A model generated the notes under the pieces. That model had not been told where the DNA came from. It worked only from the letters and a program-made list of their open reading frames with translations, and ran no database searches. 30,574 nt of DNA from CAYOPZ01 sp964406005 (lineage in GTDB: Bacteria; Bacteroidota; Bacteroidia; Bacteroidales; SM23-62), in NCBI GenBank assembly GCA_964406005.1, contig CAYOPZ010000038.1:1-30574 (forward strand). The letters are read 5' to 3'. Shown here in pieces: positions 8,618-18,189 of this stretch. The translations under genes and the position numbers were made by a program. Position 1 is the first letter of the stretch; each line of letters begins with the position of its first letter.

Positions 8618-11600
8618 CTACTGGCCGGCCGCGGGTCTTCTTTCCTGCAGGTACCGCTGGTAATAATTGTCGAACCAGTCGTTGATCTCCTGGCTCAGCC
8701 CGGTCTCACCGTACTCCGAGGTGATGTTGAAATATTCCTGGAGGAGCTGCAATGAGAAACGGATTTCATAATCCAGGGTTTGCCTGTATTCCGGCTCCAG
8801 GTCATAGTAATAAGCCAGATCTTCCAGCAACGCGTCCACATGACCCCGGGCAACGGCAAATGCCTTGTCCGGCTCGTCGCACCTGTAATATCCTTCGGCA
8901 ATGGCCGGAACGAAAGCATCGTAGGGAACTTTGGGATGCGGCATCAGTTCCATGCAGCGGTCCAGCACCAGGGCGGCGGAATCCGGTTTGTGCTCGTCGA
9001 TCAGCTGGCCGGCGAGCCGGGTGAATTTGTTTCTCAGCTTGATTACGGAAAAGGTCCTGATGGTGTAGTAGTCAAGGTAAACGTCATCTTTTTCCATCCT
9101 GCCGTAGCGGAATTCGTTCATCAGGCGGTCATAGAGGGTATCGGTGTCTATCCTGCCCCATGTCATGAAATTGCGGCCCGGTGTGGCGATCGGAACGAGC
9201 CTGTAGGCAAATCCTTCCATCTGGAAATAATCCTCGAGGTTCAGGGCGCCTTCGTTTCCGCCCGTTACAAAATATATGGGCCGCTCCCAGTCCGTCGTGG
9301 CCAGTATATCGAGCTCCATCAGCTCGTTCTTCAGGATGTAGTCGGTCCTGTCATCAAGGAGAGACCATTCCATCCTGTCCGGAACCAGTAATGTGTCCTT
9401 TGCCGCGACAACGCCCAGCCTGACAACTTTTTCCTTGTCGACGGGAATACTGAATTTTTTTGCCGGGAGAATATCAAGGCTGATGCCGGGCTGCGGCTTC
9501 CACTTTGAAGCGGGATCGTCGCTTTCCACAAATTCGATGGCCTGTTTCAGGTCCACATAATTTTTAAACAATTCCCGGACATATACCCTGTTATTGGTCC
9601 CGTCCCGGTATTTCCGGTGCGGAAGGGTCATGGGTACGGGATCCGATTCGTAGGCCTTCCTGGTCATCTGGTCTATATACCATCCGGTATTGAACAGCAT
9701 CAGGTTTATGATCCTTACATCTGTACGGATGCCCTCCACCTCCTGGGCATACCACAGGGGGAAGGTGTCGTTGTCGCCGTTGGTGTAAAGAATGGCATTG
9801 GGGGCACAGGAGTTCAGGTAATTATAGGCTACGTCGCGTGCCGTGTACCTTCCCGACCTGTCATGGTCGTCCCAGTTCTCGGAGGCCATAAGTACGGGAA
9901 CGGCAATGCCGCTGATCAGGATGGCAATCACCGCACCTGCCAGGGCATGCATTCTTTTTTTTGCAAACTCCCAGAGAGACATGACGCCAAGGCCGATCCA
10001 GATGGCAAATGCATAGAATGAGGCTGCATAGGAATAATCCCGCTCCCGGGGTTCCAGGGGTTTCTGGTTGAGATATACCACTATGGCAATCCCTGTCATG
10101 ATAAACAGCATCGTTACCACAAGGAAATCTTTTCTGGACCTGCCGTAATGGTAGAACAGACCTATCAGACCGAGTATCAGAGGCAGGAGGTAGTAAGTAT
10201 TCCTTGCCGGGTGGTTTTTCAATACGGCAGGGAGCTTGTCCGTGGATCCGAGCCTGGCCTCATCCAGGAATTTGATACCGGATATCCAGTTCCCGTGGAG
10301 TATCCCTCCCTGGCCCTGAATGTCGTTCTGCCTTCCGGCGAAGTTCCACATGAAGTACCTGAAGTACATGTAACCGAGCTGGTACTTGAAAAAGAAAGCA
10401 AGGTTGGTGCCGAAAGAAGGCTTGACAACGGTCCTGGCCTGCCCGTTGCTGTCCTGTATCTGCACCCTCGTCCCCCTGATCTTTACCCAGCTTTCATAAG
10501 CATTGACATGCTGCGGGTCGTTGCTGTACATTCTGGGGAAAACAGTGGTCAGGCGTTCATCGAAAACATACTCGATCTTATGATCCCTGACCTCGTATCT
10601 GCCGTTTGCCTTGTAATAATTGGGACGCGTTTCCCTGGTGGCCAGTATGGGGGCATTGTAATATTGTCCTTTAAAGAGCGGCCGGTCGCCGTATTGTTCC
10701 CTGGTAAGGTATGGAAGCATGTCGAAAACGGTTTCGGGATTGTTCATGTCCATGGGGGGATTGGCCGAGGACCTGATCATGATCAGCGCATAGGAGGAAT
10801 AACCTATCATCACCATTGTAAAAGCAAGCAGGACGGTGTTCAGAACGGGCTTGTGGTATTTATGTGTGTACCGGATCCCGTAGTAGATTCCTGCTATGAC
10901 AAGCAATATGTAAAAGAAGACCCCCGTATTGTATGGAAGCCCGAACCCGTTTACGAACATCAGTTCGAAATATCCGGCAATCTTGATGAACCACTGGATG
11001 ACCGCATATTGAAGGAAAGCAAGTATTAGCACGGAAACGATCAGGGAGTATACGATGCCCCGGGTCGTTACCTTGTATTTCCTGAAGTAATATACAAGTA
11101 CGATGGCAGGTGTGGCCAGCAGGTTGAGCAGGTGAACACCGATGGAAAGGCCCATTAGGTATGCGATCAGCAGGATCCAGCGGGTGGAATATTTTTCGTC
11201 CGCGACATTTTCCCATTTGAGGATGGCCCAGAAGGTTATGGCGGTAAACAGGGATGAGGTGGCATAAACTTCTCCTTCCACTGCGGAGAACCAGAATGAA
11301 TCCGTGAATGTGTAGGTCATTGCGCCTATAAAGCCTGCACCGATGACGGCCAGGAGGCTTGCAATGCCGGGATTTTCCTTATCGGGGATAAGTTTTCTTC
11401 CGAAATGGGTAATGGTCCAGAAAAGGAACAGGATCGTAAAGGCGCTGGCCAGGGCCGACATTGCATTGATCATCCTGGCTGCGGTATCCGGGCCGGAAGC
11501 AAAAAGGGTAAAGAATCTTGCCAGGATCATGAAGAAAGGCGCTCCGGGGGGATGCATCACTTCCAGCTTATAAGCTGTGGCAATAAACTCCCCGCAGTCC

Positions 11601-11749
11601 CATAAACTGGCAGTGGGTTCCATGGTCATGAGATAGACAGTTGCTGCCAGGATGAATGTCAACCACCCGATCAGGATGTTCCATAAACGAAATGCTCTCA
11701 CCGGCGTAATTTTATTTGTTGACGAATTTAATGTTTTTTTGGAAACCAT
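8618..11749 (-). CDS. DUF2723 multi-pass membrane protein, GT-C glycosyltransferase-like
   Basis: A 1043-residue integral membrane protein. The N-terminal half has many hydrophobic helices and the DUF2723 signature: a first helix, then LWDCGEFIA with an Asp/Glu pair and HPPGAPFF. This resembles the first periplasmic loop of GT-C enzymes such as protein O-mannosyltransferases, which use lipid-linked sugars. A central segment (REPRERDYSYA, NGDNDTFPLWYAQE) is strongly conserved in the family as I know it. The last 150 or so residues look helical and TPR-like. A role in envelope glycosylation is plausible; the sugar and acceptor are unknown. The only sensible start is ATG 11749, 22 bp from the divergent gene. 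Confidence 0.83.
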   Translation of the reverse strand: MVSKKTLNSSTNKITPVRAFRLWNILIGWLTFILAATVYLMTMEPTASLWDCGEFIATAYKLEVMHPPGAPFFMILARFFTLFASGPDTAARMINAMSALASAFTILFLFWTITHFGRKLIPDKENPGIASLLAVIGAGFIGAMTYTFTDSFWFSAVEGEVYATSSLFTAITFWAILKWENVADEKYSTRWILLIAYLMGLSIGVHLLNLLATPAIVLVYYFRKYKVTTRGIVYSLIVSVLILAFLQYAVIQWFIKIAGYFELMFVNGFGLPYNTGVFFYILLVIAGIYYGIRYTHKYHKPVLNTVLLAFTMVMIGYSSYALIMIRSSANPPMDMNNPETVFDMLPYLTREQYGDRPLFKGQYYNAPILATRETRPNYYKANGRYEVRDHKIEYVFDERLTTVFPRMYSNDPQHVNAYESWVKIRGTRVQIQDSNGQARTVVKPSFGTNLAFFFKYQLGYMYFRYFMWNFAGRQNDIQGQGGILHGNWISGIKFLDEARLGSTDKLPAVLKNHPARNTYYLLPLILGLIGLFYHYGRSRKDFLVVTMLFIMTGIAIVVYLNQKPLEPRERDYSYAASFYAFAIWIGLGVMSLWEFAKKRMHALAGAVIAILISGIAVPVLMASENWDDHDRSGRYTARDVAYNYLNSCAPNAILYTNGDNDTFPLWYAQEVEGIRTDVRIINLMLFNTGWYIDQMTRKAYESDPVPMTLPHRKYRDGTNNRVYVRELFKNYVDLKQAIEFVESDDPASKWKPQPGISLDILPAKKFSIPVDKEKVVRLGVVAAKDTLLVPDRMEWSLLDDRTDYILKNELMELDILATTDWERPIYFVTGGNEGALNLEDYFQMEGFAYRLVPIATPGRNFMTWGRIDTDTLYDRLMNEFRYGRMEKDDVYLDYYTIRTFSVIKLRNKFTRLAGQLIDEHKPDSAALVLDRCMELMPHPKVPYDAFVPAIAEGYYRCDEPDKAFAVARGHVDALLEDLAYYYDLEPEYRQTLDYEIRFSLQLLQEYFNITSEYGETGLSQEINDWFDNYYQRYLQERRPAAGQ

Positions 11750-11771
11750 TTTCTATTTTTCGGACAGGTAT

Positions 11772-14654
11772 ATGAAACGGTACGGTACACTTTGCCTATG
11801 GCCTGCAACGATACTGTTGAGGATCTTTTTCCCGGCAATTGTTCATTCGCAATTCTATAATACGGGTGAAGACCCGGGATATTTGAAATGGGAACAGATC
11901 CGTTCCGGTCACTTCAGGATCATTTTTCCCCGGGAAATTGAACCGGAAGCGCAGCGTTTTGCAAGGATACTTGAATGGAATTATGAACCCGGTTCCGCCC
12001 AGCTGGGTCACCGTCCGCGACCCATCCCGGTGATCCTGCATAATCATTCGGTGATATCGAACGGATTTGTCGCATGGGCCCCCAAACGGATGGAGGTGGT
12101 AACCACTCCGTCAGCCTACGGTTTTGCGCAGGATTACCTGGAACATCTTGCCCTTCATGAATTCCGGCATGTGGTGCAGGTGGATAAGCTCGACCAGGGG
12201 GTGACGGGAGCGCTTAAATGGCCCCTGGGGGAAATCGGAACGAGTGTTGTGGCCGGGCTTATGCCCTTCTGGTTCCTTGAGGGCGATGCGGTGGATGCGG
12301 AAACCCGGCTTTCCCTGTCGGGAAGAGGACGGTTGCCGTCCTGGGAAATGGAACTGAAAGCATTGCTTGCGGAAAACAGGCCTTTATACACTTATGAAAA
12401 AGCCTTTATGGGGAGCTACAGGGACTATGTTCCAAGCCATTACAAATACGGTTACCAGATGGTGACCCATGGCAGGGAGAAATACGGGAATGCCTTATGG
12501 GACAGCACCGTATCATATACTGCACGGCATCCCTATACCCTATACCCCTTTTATTTCGGATTGAAAAAATATGCCGGATTATCAAAATCCGGCCTGTATT
12601 CGGAGTCCATGGCGGCTTTAAAGAACAGCTGGCGGGAACAATCGGCCGGTCGCATTTACACACCATCCGTTTTACTGAATCATTCCGTGAAAAAGCATTA
12701 TACAAGCTACCGTTTCCCGCGGTACCTGGAAGACGGTTCGGTCTTCGCTGAAAAATCCGGTATTGACCAGATCGATGAATTTGTCCGCATAGACGGCAAT
12801 GGCAATGAGAAAAGGATTTATCGTCCGGGTTTCCATGATGCTGCCAATATCTCCGTAGAGGGCGATGTCATCGCATGGACGGAGATCATCCCGGACATTC
12901 GCTGGAGCAGGCGCAGCTATTCCGTGATAAAGCTGTATCATATGGATACGGGTACGGAAAAGACAGTGCGCTGGAGAACGAGGTATTTCGCACCCGACCT
13001 GACAAAAGACGCCGGCAGGATTACAGCGGTCGAGGCAGATGAGCAGAACAGGTATTTCCTGCTTGTCATCGATGCCGTAACGGGAGAGGTCCTCCGCAGG
13101 ATACCCTCCCCGGGGAACGAATACATTCAATACCCCGTATGGAATCCGGATCAAACGGGCATATACCTGACCTCCCTGGGGAAGAAGGGGAAGAAGATCC
13201 TTTACAATGACCTTGCCTCCGGTACATGGCGGGAAATATTCGACGCAGGTTATGAAGATGTGGCGGAGCTGGATGCGGGAAGGGATTACCTTGTTTTCAG
13301 GGGCACCTTTTCAGGCATTGACAACATTTATGCGATCCATCTGGAAACCGGGAAATGCTGGCAGGTTACGTCTTCCGTGTTTGGTGCATTTATGCCGCAG
13401 CTATCTGCGAATGAAGATAAAATGATTTACTCTGATTATTCTTCGCAGGGCTACAACATACATGAAATGGATTTTTTACCAGAAAATTTCATCCCTTTAA
13501 GACGGCCACAGAATCAGGATATGCAATCAGGCCCGCCCGGAGATGAGGAAGGATCAAAGATTCAGTATACGGATGACGGGACCGGCCGGAGCTTTGAGAC
13601 TGAACCCTACAGAAAGTACGCACACCTGTTGCATTTTCACAGCTGGCTGCCCCTGTATACAGACATAGAGAATCCTGATTTCAGGGATCCTGTTATTTAT
13701 CCCGGGTTTATGCTGTTTTCCCAGAACCGCCTCAGCACTGCCACTGCGATTCTGGGTTACCGCTACAGCAACCATGACCATTATCTGCATGCTTCCTATA
13801 CCTATACGGGATGGTACCCGGCCCTCAGGTTTTCATACGATTTCGGCGGCAGCCCCTTTGTCGATCATTCTGAAGACGGGGTGGATCCGCCCGCACAGGT
13901 AAAAAAGAATCTGAACCTTAAGCTGAAGGTCTATTTTCCGCTGAACATGACATTGAACCGGTATGTGACCGGTATGCAGCCCTCCGTCGAATCGACTTTC
14001 AGCAGGGCTTATTTTTATTACACCAGGCAGGGGGCATATAAGAGCGGGATCACATTTATGGACTATCGCCTTTATTACTACACTTACCTGAAGAAATCCG
14101 TAAAGGATGTCCTGCCGCGCCTGGGTCTGGTTCTCGACGCCCGTTATATTGATGCGCCCTTTGAATCGGAACAGATAGGATCGCAGGTCTATGGCTCAGC
14201 CACGGTATACCTTCCGGGCATACTGAGGCACCAGACATTGAAAGTAAGGGCGGCTTCCCAGAAACAGGAAGCCGGTGGTTATTTGATGGGAAACCTGGCG
14301 GATATGCCCAGAGGCATCGAACAGCAGACTGCCGTTCAGCTCAGAACGCTGGCCATGGATTATGTATTCCCTGTGGCCTATCCCGATTTAAGCATCTGGC
14401 ATGCACTCTATGTGAAGCGTATCAGGGGGGATGTGTTTTTTGACCATGCTTTCGGACAGGAGGTATATCCCCATGCGGACAACAACGGACCGGTAAACAG
14501 GCATTTTACATCCCTGGGCGCGGAACTGACGGCAGATATGCACCCGGCTCATCTGATCTTCCCATTAAATCTGGGTGTAAGGCTCGTTTACCTTCCTGAA
14601 ACCGGAACGGCAAGAACGGAATTGATCATAGATTTAGACCTTAACCAGTTCTAA
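11772..14654 (+). CDS. Secreted HExxH (gluzincin-like) protein with beta-propeller and C-terminal barrel-like region
   Basis: A 960-residue exported protein that I do not recognise as a named family. ATG 11772 begins a short signal peptide ending near HSQ; the ORF extending upstream to 11652 would overlap the divergent gene and is unlikely. Residues 129-133 read HEFRH, a match to the zinc-protease HExxH motif. FLEGDAVD at 168-175 supplies a candidate third ligand (Glu170), as in gluzincins. Residues about 340-640 contain TolB/WD40-like strands (YPVWNPDQTGIYLTS, MPQLSANEDKMIYSD). The last 300 residues are rich in alternating aromatic strands and end in DLDLNQF, suggesting a beta-barrel. The best guess is an outer-membrane-anchored protease or binding protein. 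Its stop overlaps the stop of the downstream lipoprotein gene by 4 bp. Confidence 0.7.
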   Translation: MKRYGTLCLWPATILLRIFFPAIVHSQFYNTGEDPGYLKWEQIRSGHFRIIFPREIEPEAQRFARILEWNYEPGSAQLGHRPRPIPVILHNHSVISNGFVAWAPKRMEVVTTPSAYGFAQDYLEHLALHEFRHVVQVDKLDQGVTGALKWPLGEIGTSVVAGLMPFWFLEGDAVDAETRLSLSGRGRLPSWEMELKALLAENRPLYTYEKAFMGSYRDYVPSHYKYGYQMVTHGREKYGNALWDSTVSYTARHPYTLYPFYFGLKKYAGLSKSGLYSESMAALKNSWREQSAGRIYTPSVLLNHSVKKHYTSYRFPRYLEDGSVFAEKSGIDQIDEFVRIDGNGNEKRIYRPGFHDAANISVEGDVIAWTEIIPDIRWSRRSYSVIKLYHMDTGTEKTVRWRTRYFAPDLTKDAGRITAVEADEQNRYFLLVIDAVTGEVLRRIPSPGNEYIQYPVWNPDQTGIYLTSLGKKGKKILYNDLASGTWREIFDAGYEDVAELDAGRDYLVFRGTFSGIDNIYAIHLETGKCWQVTSSVFGAFMPQLSANEDKMIYSDYSSQGYNIHEMDFLPENFIPLRRPQNQDMQSGPPGDEEGSKIQYTDDGTGRSFETEPYRKYAHLLHFHSWLPLYTDIENPDFRDPVIYPGFMLFSQNRLSTATAILGYRYSNHDHYLHASYTYTGWYPALRFSYDFGGSPFVDHSEDGVDPPAQVKKNLNLKLKVYFPLNMTLNRYVTGMQPSVESTFSRAYFYYTRQGAYKSGITFMDYRLYYYTYLKKSVKDVLPRLGLVLDARYIDAPFESEQIGSQVYGSATVYLPGILRHQTLKVRAASQKQEAGGYLMGNLADMPRGIEQQTAVQLRTLAMDYVFPVAYPDLSIWHALYVKRIRGDVFFDHAFGQEVYPHADNNGPVNRHFTSLGAELTADMHPAHLIFPLNLGVRLVYLPETGTARTELIIDLDLNQF

Positions 14655-15262
14655 TCTCCCGATGTGAATTCATGCTTCACGGTGAAATAGCCGGGATATG
14701 TAATTTCCACGACACCTACCATGACGGTGGGCTTAACTTTTATCGAGACCCGTGTGGGACGATCGGAGGCGTCCGCTAGATTCAGGCCGAAATTAAACAG
14801 GGCTGCACGTGAATCCTGGTTCAATATCCGGACCAGATCGGTTTGAAGTTGAAGCGGGATGTTTGCGATCCCTCCGTTGCCGGCGATTTCCACCCGCTCG
14901 TCAAGTGCGCCCCGGGCCACCTCCGTGTCATCAATAAAGGCAATGTATTCCAGCCTGTTCAGGGCCGCCGTGGTTGAATTGGGATTGCGTGCCTCGATAT
15001 TGAGTATGAATGAAAGCGGCAGTTCTCCCCGCAGGAGTGAAGTGCCCACAATGGCTGCATCTGCCAGGCCCAGGTCCGAGAATTTCCGTATACCGTTCAC
15101 ATCGATCCCGGCGATTCTGGGCTCATCAAGCGTTCCCATCCTGAATTCGCACTTTCCCAGGGCACTGATCTCCTTGAAGAAACTGCAGGAAGGAAGCAGC
15201 ATGAATAATGAAATCAGAAATGCGGGGAGCATTTTTTGTTTGAATACTGATGTCAATTTCAT
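14651..15262 (-). CDS. LEA type-2-like lipoprotein
   Basis: A 203-residue probable lipoprotein. The N-terminus (MKLTSVFKQK, then a hydrophobic core) ends in the lipobox LLPSC, predicting lipid attachment at that cysteine. The body resembles the LEA type-2 (water-stress hypersensitive) immunoglobulin-like domain: alternating strands such as LPLSFILNIEARNPN, an NPN turn typical of the family, and a repeated strand near TRVSIKVKP. Function is unknown. It is a single minus-strand gene between two convergent or divergent partners and shares its upstream region with the TonB-like gene. Membrane side and partner are inference. Confidence 0.7.
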   Translation of the reverse strand: MKLTSVFKQKMLPAFLISLFMLLPSCSFFKEISALGKCEFRMGTLDEPRIAGIDVNGIRKFSDLGLADAAIVGTSLLRGELPLSFILNIEARNPNSTTAALNRLEYIAFIDDTEVARGALDERVEIAGNGGIANIPLQLQTDLVRILNQDSRAALFNFGLNLADASDRPTRVSIKVKPTVMVGVVEITYPGYFTVKHEFTSGD

Positions 15263-15394
15263 ATCAGGAACAAGGTTTGTTAATTGTTTTCTAAATTTAA
15301 GAATTTAATTAAATCCACCTTGTTTGGTGGCGGTTCACCGGAGAATTGTTAACATTGACTTCTCTTTTCGTGGGCTCGTTTTATTCTGGATCGG

Positions 15395-16135
15395 ATGTCG
15401 AATTTCTGGCACAGGGCGAATAAATGGATGCAGGAAAATGCAACCGGGATCCTGGGTACCGTGGCATTTCATCTTTTACTGGCTGTGGTATTCCTCATCG
15501 TCAGGATATCTGCCGAGAAAACCCGCCTTGAAAGTATGATCATGATGGAATTCGTTGAAGAAGACAAGGAGAAGGCCCCGGAAGAAGCGCCGGAACCTGA
15601 AATCGAACATTTGACTGCACAATCCGCTGCAGAGCCCGCTTCAAATATACCGGTCAATGTGGCAAGGCAGATCGATGAAGAGTTAAGTACCGAAAAATAT
15701 GTGGATGAACTCGAAAAGGAAATGGATGCCGGGCGGTCAGAGCAGTGGAGGCAGACACAGGAACGGCTGACAGAACTTGAAAGGAAATCGGATGAAGAAC
15801 CCGAGGCGGAATTACAGGAAGAATCACAGGACCTTCCCGGAGCGCCTTTCGAGGGGCCGACGAACATACAATACGATCTTGAGTTCAGGTATCATCTGAG
15901 ACTTCCCGTACCCGTTTACCAATGCGAAGGAGCCGGGATTATAGAGGTACAAATTGCGGTCGATCAGCAGGGGAGGGTGGTACATGCAGAGGTTGATAAG
16001 CAGGGTAAGGATTTTAATGACATCTGTCTTGCCGAAGCTGCCAGAAAAGCCGCCCTGCAAACCCGTTTCAACAGCGATTTCGGAGCCCCGGTAAGGCAGC
16101 AGGGCACAATTACCTATCACTTTATAGCACAATAA
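15395..16135 (+). CDS. TonB-like energy transducer protein
   Basis: A 246-residue inner-membrane-anchored protein. There is one transmembrane helix near residues 20-38, an acidic/proline-rich stretch (EEAPEPE) and a long charged, coiled-coil-like linker. The C-terminal domain contains GAGIIEVQIAVDQQGRVVHAEV and ends LQTRFNSD...TITYHFIAQ, which matches the TonB C-terminal fold that contacts outer-membrane receptors. No exbB or exbD is adjacent. It converges with the glycosyltransferase gene with a single base between stops. It could alternatively be a TolA-like or other envelope-spanning protein, since only the C-terminal fold is diagnostic. Confidence 0.78.
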   Translation: MSNFWHRANKWMQENATGILGTVAFHLLLAVVFLIVRISAEKTRLESMIMMEFVEEDKEKAPEEAPEPEIEHLTAQSAAEPASNIPVNVARQIDEELSTEKYVDELEKEMDAGRSEQWRQTQERLTELERKSDEEPEAELQEESQDLPGAPFEGPTNIQYDLEFRYHLRLPVPVYQCEGAGIIEVQIAVDQQGRVVHAEVDKQGKDFNDICLAEAARKAALQTRFNSDFGAPVRQQGTITYHFIAQ

Positions 16136-16136
16136 G

Positions 16137-17117
16137 TTAAAAGTACTTCCCGGCCGTGCTGACAATTTCCCCGGCGTCAATTTCGTTCATGCAGCGGAAA
16201 TGACCCTTCGGACATTTTTCCCTGCCGGTGCGGGTACAGGGCCGGCAGGACAATCCTTTTGTTTCAAATATCCTGGACTCGGGATCCGGGAGGTAGGGAT
16301 ACATTCCGAATTCGGGTATGGTATGCCCCCAGACCGACAGAATCTTCTTTTTGAATGCCGCAGCAATATGCATCAATCCCGTATCATGCGTGATCACAAG
16401 ACGGCTTTGCCTGACAATGGAAGCCGACTGGTTGATATTGAACCTGCCGCAGGCGTTCAGTACATGCGTACCGGTCTGCATGTCTATGGTGCTTCCGGTC
16501 ACTCTTTCACGTTCCCCCCCGAGCAGTATTACCGGTAAATCGAGGCCACGGCAGATTTGCACCATCTTTTCGACAGGCATTTGTTTTGTGCCATGCTGTG
16601 CCCCGGTCATAAATGCAATGAATCCTTCGCGGAATGCCTCAGGAAGACCGGAAAGCTTCACCTCATCCTCTTCCGGTATATGATAGTCGAGTCCCAGGCC
16701 GTCATTTTTCACATCAAAAATCCGGAGGGTTTCCAGATGCCTGTCCACGATATGTTTATCCGGCAGCCTGTTGATCTTGAAACGGATCATAAGGAACCTG
16801 GCAAGGCTGATCTTGTCTACCGTAAACGATACGGTGCGCAGGCTGGATTTAATAAGGAATGAACGGAAATTTCTGTGCAGGTCGATGATGTAGTCGTACT
16901 TTTCGGTTTTAAGTTCCCGGATCAGGGAGGAAAGGCTTTTTTCAAGGACATGTATCCTGTCGATATGGGGATTTGCCCTGATGACAGGTGCGAAGGCCGC
17001 CTTGGTAAGATAATGCACGCAGGCCCCTGGTACCTGCTTTTTCAGACACCTGATCACCGGGGTTGTAAGTACAATATCCCCGATGGAACTAAAACGTATG
17101 ATCAGGAACTTTACCAA
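16137..17117 (-). CDS. Glycosyltransferase family 9 (heptosyltransferase-like)
   Basis: A 326-residue GT-B enzyme of the ADP-heptose:LPS heptosyltransferase family. The N-terminus FLIIRFSSIGDIVLTTPVI and the donor-site segment VITHDTGLMHIAAAF are characteristic. The C-terminal tail has the cysteine-rich LSCRPCT...CPKGHFRCM pattern often seen in this family in Bacteroidota. The likely role is adding a sugar to the lipopolysaccharide core at the cytoplasmic face of the inner membrane; the donor sugar is not certain. It lies 41 nt downstream of the hydrolase gene on the same strand and may be read from the ATP synthase transcript. Confidence 0.88.
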   Translation of the reverse strand: MVKFLIIRFSSIGDIVLTTPVIRCLKKQVPGACVHYLTKAAFAPVIRANPHIDRIHVLEKSLSSLIRELKTEKYDYIIDLHRNFRSFLIKSSLRTVSFTVDKISLARFLMIRFKINRLPDKHIVDRHLETLRIFDVKNDGLGLDYHIPEEDEVKLSGLPEAFREGFIAFMTGAQHGTKQMPVEKMVQICRGLDLPVILLGGERERVTGSTIDMQTGTHVLNACGRFNINQSASIVRQSRLVITHDTGLMHIAAAFKKKILSVWGHTIPEFGMYPYLPDPESRIFETKGLSCRPCTRTGREKCPKGHFRCMNEIDAGEIVSTAGKYF

Positions 17118-17158
17118 GCAATGTCATACCGGGCCCTTCATGTTTCGGGAATACCGGT

Positions 17159-17881
17159 TTAATTATTAAGGTTATTGATAAACAGCAACAGGGCAAGCCA
17201 GTACTCGTCCTTTGACGGGTTGTCCTCCCACAGGGCCCGGGCACCGTGCACACCTTCCCCCTCGGGCTGGAACAATGTATAGGAGTCTTCCGGCAGGTGG
17301 CTCATCATTTGTATGACATAGGGAGCTTCGCGCCGGGTAACAGCGACAAACAGGGGCTTTGAAATACTGTCAAGTGTGTTTTCCATCCTGAAGTCTTCTC
17401 CGAAATACTCGCCCGGGCTGAATGCGATTACGGCTTTGACATTTGAATGCACTTCCCCTTCGAGCATCACCAGGGAGGCGGAATAGGAACTGCCCAGAAG
17501 GATCATGTCTTTCGGATTCAGGCTGTATGCATAATCGATGGCGGACCTGATGTCCTGACGGGCGTCCAGGAAATTCACCGGTTTGGAGGATTCCCGGGCA
17601 TTCATAGCCGTTTCATTGTTCACGAAATTGGAATTATCGCCCGATCTGAGGTCCACTGCCAGGCAATTGTACCCGAGTTTCATAAGCTTGGATGCAATCT
17701 CATTGAATTCTCCGCGGCTGGAACCCGCCTGGTGAAAGAGGAGGATATAGGGATATTCCGGATTGATCTCGTACCTGTCGGCTGTGACGGTGAGGTCGTC
17801 TTCCGATTCAAAGGTCACTTTTTCTTTTAATTCCTGGGCAAACAGCAGCGACAATACAATTCCGGTTAGTAATATTCTCAT
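17159..17881 (-). CDS. Exported alpha/beta hydrolase (dienelactone hydrolase-like)
   Basis: A 240-residue alpha/beta hydrolase. A short hydrophobic N-terminus (RILLTGIVLSLLFAQ) suggests export. ILLFHQAGSSRGEF forms the oxyanion-loop region. GSSYS at about residues 130-134 is a GxSxG variant with Ser in the last place and Ser132 as probable nucleophile. GVHGARAL near residue 210 provides the candidate histidine. Substrate is unknown; the family includes carboxylesterases and dienelactone hydrolases. It starts 45 nt after atpC and precedes the glycosyltransferase. A hairpin at the atpC stop may separate it from the ATP synthase genes. Confidence 0.75.
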   Translation of the reverse strand: MRILLTGIVLSLLFAQELKEKVTFESEDDLTVTADRYEINPEYPYILLFHQAGSSRGEFNEIASKLMKLGYNCLAVDLRSGDNSNFVNNETAMNARESSKPVNFLDARQDIRSAIDYAYSLNPKDMILLGSSYSASLVMLEGEVHSNVKAVIAFSPGEYFGEDFRMENTLDSISKPLFVAVTRREAPYVIQMMSHLPEDSYTLFQPEGEGVHGARALWEDNPSKDEYWLALLLFINNLNN

Positions 17882-17898
17882 CAGATCTTGTTTTGGTT

Positions 17899-17928
17899 AA
17901 CGGAATGATCTGCAAAAAGCAGACCGTT
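17899..17928 (-). terminator. Hairpin at the end of atpC (possible attenuator or processing site)
   Basis: On the atpC strand an outer stem AACGG/CCGTT (899-903 with 924-928) encloses an inner stem TCTGC/GCAGA with a five-base loop, plus a five-base bulge on one side. It overlaps the atpC stop codon. No T-tract follows in the minus direction, so it is at best a weak terminator or an mRNA-stability element that lowers read-through into the hydrolase gene. Confidence 0.4.
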
Positions 17929-18169
17929 ATGTGGATTCGGCCAGGATAATGATGTGATTGTGCTTCACTTCAACAATACCTCCGCTGATGGTATGGAAGG
18001 ATGTCCTGTCATTTTTATCTATTACCTTCACTTTACCCGCGTCAAGTGTCGAAATAATGGGAGCGTGATTGTTGAGGATCTGGAAAGATCCTTTGCTTCC
18101 AGGTACCTGGACAAGTTTGACTTTTCCTTCGTAGACCTTGTTATCCGGTGTGATGATTTCAAGCAGCAT
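17927..18169 (-). CDS. atpC: F1Fo ATP synthase epsilon subunit (short form)
   Basis: An 80-residue epsilon subunit of the F1 central stalk. The N-terminal beta-sandwich domain is complete: MLLEIITPDNKVYEGKV, then PGSKGSFQILNNHAPIISTL and the GGIVEVKHNHIIILAE strand. The C-terminal helical hairpin of longer versions (about 130 residues), which inhibits ATP hydrolysis, is absent. I believe this short form is usual in Bacteroidota. It follows atpD by 20 nt. The other ATP synthase genes are not here, consistent with a split atp locus. Confidence 0.95.
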   Translation of the reverse strand: MLLEIITPDNKVYEGKVKLVQVPGSKGSFQILNNHAPIISTLDAGKVKVIDKNDRTSFHTISGGIVEVKHNHIIILAEST

Positions 18170-18189
18170 TTCCGGGTCCTCTTTCGGGG

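Noticed and set aside
11652..11771. Extended N-terminus of the HExxH protein from ATG 11652
   Set aside because: It would overlap the divergent DUF2723 start and would bury the signal peptide that begins at ATG 11772.
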